From: Tepidiphilus sp.
GTDB lineage: Bacteria > Pseudomonadota > Gammaproteobacteria > Burkholderiales > Rhodocyclaceae
DNA length: 32,610 nt
Direction of reading: 5' to 3'
NCBI GenBank assembly: GCA_028684345.1
Contig: JAQUGB010000003.1
Location: 1 to 32,610, forward strand
The first letter of the stretch is position 1; each line of letters begins with the position of its first letter. The position numbers were made by a program, and so were the translations under genes. The notes beneath the pieces were generated by a model. It made no database searches. It was not told the origin of the DNA and saw nothing but the letters and a program-made list of their open reading frames with translations. Of the stretch, positions 30,239 through 32,610 are shown piece by piece.

Positions 30239-31175
30239 AGGAAGCCAGGCGCTGCTGGCGGCGCTCCACCAGCACCTCTGGCGCGAGCCCTTCGAGCTCG
30301 GCGAGCGCCTGCTGCAGATGTCCTTTGAGGATCTCGGCCGTCTTCTCCGGTTCGCGGTGCGCCCCGCCCACCGGTTCCGGCACGATGCCGTCGATCAGAC
30401 CCAAGGACAAGAGCTTGGGCGCGGTGATGCCCAGGATTTCGGCCGCTTCGGGCGCCTTCTCCGCGCTCTTCCACAGGATGGAAGCGCAGCCTTCGGGCGA
30501 GATCACCGAATAAACGGCGTGCTGCAACATGAGCACCGCGTCCCCCACGGCGATCGCCAGCGCCCCGCCCGAGCCCCCCTCGCCGATCACGGTGACGACT
30601 ACGGGCACGCGCAGCATGGCCATCTCGAAGAGGTTGCGCCCGATCGCTTCCGACTGTCCCCGCTCCTCGGCGTCGATTCCGGGATAGGCACCGGGCGTAT
30701 CGACGAAAGTGAAGATCGGCAGGCCGAACTTCTCGGCCAGTTTCATCAAACGCAGCGCCTTGCGATAGCCTTCGGGCCGGGGCATGCCGAAATTGCGTGC
30801 GATCTTCTCCTTGGTGTCGCGCCCTTTCTGATGGCCGATCACCATGCACGGCCGCCCCTCGAAGCGCGCAAGGCCCCCGACGATCGCCTTGTCGTCGGCG
30901 AAATGCCTGTCGCCGTGCAGTTCCTCGAAATCGGTGAAGATGCGCTGCACGTAGTCGAGCGTATAGGGGCGCAGCGGATGGCGCGCCACCTGCGTCGTTT
31001 GCCAGGCATCGAGCCTGGCGTAGAGCTCCTCGAGCTGCTTGCGCGCCTTCTTCTCCAACCGCTCGATCTCCTCGCTGATGTCGACGGCGGAAGCGTCGTG
31101 CGCGTAGCGCAGCTCGCCGATCTTCTCCTCCAGCTCAGCCACCGAGCGCTCGAATTCGAGAAAGACCCGTTTCAT
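30213..31175 (-). CDS. accA: acetyl-CoA carboxylase carboxyltransferase, alpha subunit
   Basis: A 320-residue subunit of the carboxyltransferase that makes malonyl-CoA for fatty acid synthesis, working with AccD. It shows an N-terminal coiled coil (FERSVAELEEKIGELR), then QVARHPLRPYTLDYVQRIF, DDKAIVGGLARFEGRP, NFGMPRPEGYRKALRLM, DTPGAYPGIDAEERGQSEAI and GEGGSGGALAIAVGD, the crotonase-fold core. The start at 31175 (MKRVFLEF) aligns with E. coli AccA; an in-frame ATG at 31184 is also possible. A TAAAAT -10 lies ~30 bases upstream. Confidence 0.96.
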   Translation of the reverse strand: MKRVFLEFERSVAELEEKIGELRYAHDASAVDISEEIERLEKKARKQLEELYARLDAWQTTQVARHPLRPYTLDYVQRIFTDFEELHGDRHFADDKAIVGGLARFEGRPCMVIGHQKGRDTKEKIARNFGMPRPEGYRKALRLMKLAEKFGLPIFTFVDTPGAYPGIDAEERGQSEAIGRNLFEMAMLRVPVVVTVIGEGGSGGALAIAVGDAVLMLQHAVYSVISPEGCASILWKSAEKAPEAAEILGITAPKLLSLGLIDGIVPEPVGGAHREPEKTAEILKGHLQQALAELEGLAPEVLVERRQQRLASYGRFVERT

Positions 31176-31203
31176 CAGCTTCATCCCGACCTGAGAAGTG
31201 GGA

Positions 31204-31209
31204 ATTTTA
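31204..31209 (-). promoter_or_regulatory. candidate -10 element of accA-tilS
   Basis: TAAAAT on the minus strand between the upstream gene's terminator and the accA start. No good -35 is seen. Confidence 0.35.
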
Positions 31210-31233
31210 CCCGAAGGCCGCCGCCGGGGCCCG

Positions 31234-31266
31234 AAAAAACGGAAAGGGTGCCCGAGCGCCCTTTCC
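31234..31266 (-). terminator. rho-independent terminator of the Bax-inhibitor-like gene
   Basis: On the minus strand GGAAAGGG (31266-31259), a 10-base loop, CCCTTTCC (31248-31241), then GTTTTTT. A perfect 8 bp stem followed by six T, 25 bases after the gene's stop, separates it from accA. Confidence 0.85.
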
Positions 31267-31291
31267 CGACGGAAGAAAACCGGCGTTCGGC

Positions 31292-31996
31292 TCAATCGTC
31301 GCCGTTGAACACTCCGAGCAGATGCAGCAGGCTCGTGAAGAGATTGAAGATCATGACGTAGAGGGAGACGGTCGCGAGGATGTAGTTGGTCTCGCCTCCG
31401 CGCACGATCTGACTCGTTTCATAGAGGATCAGGGCGGACATGAGCAGCACGAACATCGCGGACACGGCCAGCGACAACCCCGGCATCTGGAAGAAAATCG
31501 CAGCGAGTCCGGCGAGGAAGGCGACCAGCACGCCCACGAAAAGAAACCCTCCCATGAAGGAGAAATCGCGCTTCGAGATCGTGGCGTAGGCCGACAGACC
31601 CAGGAAAATCGCCGCCGTACCGCCGAAGGCCTGCATCACGATCGCCGAGCCGTTGGGCAAGGCCAAGTAAGCGGAGAGGATCGGCCCGAGGGTGTAGCCC
31701 ATGAAGCCGGTGAGCGCGAATACGGCGAGGATGCCACTCGCCCGGTTGGCGAGTTTGTGCACCAGAAACAGCAACCCGAAGTACCCCACCAAGGTGATGA
31801 TGACCCCCGGATGCGGCAAGCCCAAAGCCATGGACACACCCGCCGTCAGCGCGGAGAAGGCCAATGTCAGCGCGAGCAGGACGTAGGTATTGCGCAGCAC
31901 CGGATTGCTTACCGGCAATGCCGCACCCCGCGCCTGCGACAGGGGGATGGCTCGGGTTTGGGTGGAATCATTCCAGCGTTCGTCGATTCTTTGCAT
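31292..31996 (-). CDS. Bax inhibitor-1/YccA family membrane protein
   Basis: A 234-residue protein with about 25 polar N-terminal residues and then seven hydrophobic helices. Family features include VLRNTYVLLALTLAFSALTAG in helix 1, GFMGYTLGPIL in the third, and LILYETSQIVRGGETNYILATVSLYVMIFNLF near the end, with the conserved YETSQI. E. coli YccA interacts with the FtsH protease; calcium leak activity is reported for relatives. The function here is not shown. The start at 31996 follows AAGGAGGG; a TTG at 32011 is less likely. It ends at a strong terminator and is probably its own unit. Confidence 0.92.
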   Translation of the reverse strand: MQRIDERWNDSTQTRAIPLSQARGAALPVSNPVLRNTYVLLALTLAFSALTAGVSMALGLPHPGVIITLVGYFGLLFLVHKLANRASGILAVFALTGFMGYTLGPILSAYLALPNGSAIVMQAFGGTAAIFLGLSAYATISKRDFSFMGGFLFVGVLVAFLAGLAAIFFQMPGLSLAVSAMFVLLMSALILYETSQIVRGGETNYILATVSLYVMIFNLFTSLLHLLGVFNGDD

Positions 31997-32116
31997 CGTA
32001 CCCTCCTTCAAAATTTCGTTTCAGCGTACATGAATCACTCTGCTCCGCGCACCGAGAGCGCTGCCGCGCTTCGGGCGCCTCCCGACTGCCCGGCGCGAGG
32101 ATTTCTTCACGGACGC

Positions 32117-32437
32117 TCAGACTGGCAGCGGCAGCGGCTGCGGCCGGGCGAAGCGTCGTTCGAGCACGCGCTGCACACGCTTCACCGCACGTTCGACTGC
32201 CAACTGCGCCACGCGTTCCGTGACCGCGAACACCACCTGCGGGCGGTGCCGCAGACGCATCTGCACCACGCAGCGCTTGGCCCATGCCCCGGTTTCGTCG
32301 CGCACGTCGACCAACTTCACCCGTGCCCAGGTCACCCGGTCACGGAAGCGGCGGATCGCTCCGGAAAAACGGTGCGCCAGCTCCTCCTTGTCGATCTCTT
32401 CGCACGTTTGGCCTTCGCAAACGAGTTCCAGTTTCAT
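32117..32437 (-). CDS. HPF/RaiA-like small protein
   Basis: A 106-residue basic protein. The sequence AIRRFRDRVTWARVKLVDVRDETGAWAKRCVVQMRLRHRPQVVFAV, followed by a long Arg-rich helix (ERVAQLAVERAVKRVQRVLERR), has the beta-beta-beta-alpha outline of the HPF/RaiA (ribosome hibernation) family. Diverged stand-alone members of this fold are common and often annotated only as HPF/RaiA family. The start at 32437 places AAGGAGG 6 bases upstream; ATG at 32440 is also possible. Its promoter would lie in the AT-rich island shared with the regulator to the right. The assignment is by pattern, without an alignment. Confidence 0.65.
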   Translation of the reverse strand: MKLELVCEGQTCEEIDKEELAHRFSGAIRRFRDRVTWARVKLVDVRDETGAWAKRCVVQMRLRHRPQVVFAVTERVAQLAVERAVKRVQRVLERRFARPQPLPLPV

Positions 32438-32460
32438 CATGAGCCTCCTTCTGCTGATCA

Positions 32461-32520
32461 CAGCCTTGAAATTTTATTTTAGATCAAGCAGACTCAGATA
32501 AAATCAGAAAAAAATGCAAA
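32461..32520. promoter_or_regulatory. AT-rich divergent promoter region (HPF-like gene / LysR gene)
   Basis: This 60-base stretch is far more AT-rich than the window. It holds TTGAAA (32466-32471), TAAAAT on the plus strand (32499-32504), TAAAAT on the minus strand (32476-32471) and the dyad TTGA-N14-TCAA (32466-32487), the kind of site a LysR-type protein might bind. No well-spaced -35/-10 pair was fixed on either strand. Confidence 0.4.
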
Positions 32521-32539
32521 AACTCTTCGGGAAATTCGA

Positions 32540-32610
32540 ATGATCAGTCTGAAGCAACTCCATCATTTCTGGCTCGTCGGTCGCACGGGCAGCATCCAGC
32601 GCGCCGCCGA
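32540..32610 (+). CDS. LysR-type transcriptional regulator, N-terminus (partial, runs off window)
   Basis: Only 23 full codons are visible: MISLKQLHHFWLVGRTGSIQ followed by RAA. This is the first helix of a LysR winged helix-turn-helix. The HHFW spelling and GSIQRAA resemble NhaR, which controls a Na+/H+ antiporter in E. coli, but so short a piece cannot settle the subfamily. No clear ribosome binding site precedes the ATG at 32540 (only GGGAAATTCGA). Confidence 0.75.
   Translation, partial: MISLKQLHHFWLVGRTGSIQRAA

Overview
This is a GC-rich chromosomal window from a motile Gram-negative bacterium, most likely a betaproteobacterium of the Rhodocyclales/Hydrogenophilales type. That placement is an inference. 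It rests on the gene order flaG-fliD-fliS-fliT followed by a FliK-like/FlhB-like pair, on FlrB/FlrC-type sigma-54 control of flagella, and on protein sequences recalled from these groups. No rRNA, tRNA, CRISPR array or complete insertion sequence was seen.

Positions 1-18473 are a flagellar gene region. It starts with the tail of flagellin (fliC), then the filament and cap genes flaG, fliD, fliS and fliT. Next come a second FliK-like protein, a free-standing FlhB C-domain-like protein and the c-di-GMP brake ycgR. A small RelE/ParE-type toxin with a Phd/XRE-like antitoxin gene (5525-6138) interrupts the cluster. After it a block on the minus strand carries flrB, flrC and fliE, and the plus strand resumes with fliF, fliG, fliH, fliI, fliJ, fliK, fliL, fliM and fliN. 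These encode the MS ring, switch, export ATPase complex, hook-length ruler and C-ring. A textbook-spaced sigma-54 promoter lies just upstream of fliK and links the FlrB/FlrC pair to the distal part of this run.

Positions 18511-25631 hold housekeeping and signalling genes, mostly on the minus strand: htpG, greB, an endonuclease/exonuclease/phosphatase-family protein, a second PilZ-type protein and a cation/proton antiporter with a C-terminal TrkA-like region. One alpha/beta hydrolase gene lies on the plus strand, divergent from greB.

Positions 25771-29050 are an ilvI-ilvH-ilvC operon for branched-chain amino acid synthesis. It is followed by a ~140 bp imperfect palindrome with 15 bp inverted ends. 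Positions 29204-32437 (minus strand) carry tilS, accA, a Bax-inhibitor-1/YccA-like membrane protein and an HPF/RaiA-like small protein. The window ends in the first codons of a LysR-type regulator (NhaR-like start) behind an AT-rich intergenic island.

No wholly new defence or biosynthetic system was recognised. The items most worth a second look are the FliK-like/FlhB-like pair without an NPTH site, the toxin-antitoxin pair beside a probably inverted flrBC-fliE block, the palindromic element after ilvC, and a dispersed short repeat family with consensus GGGARRCGCTGAA.
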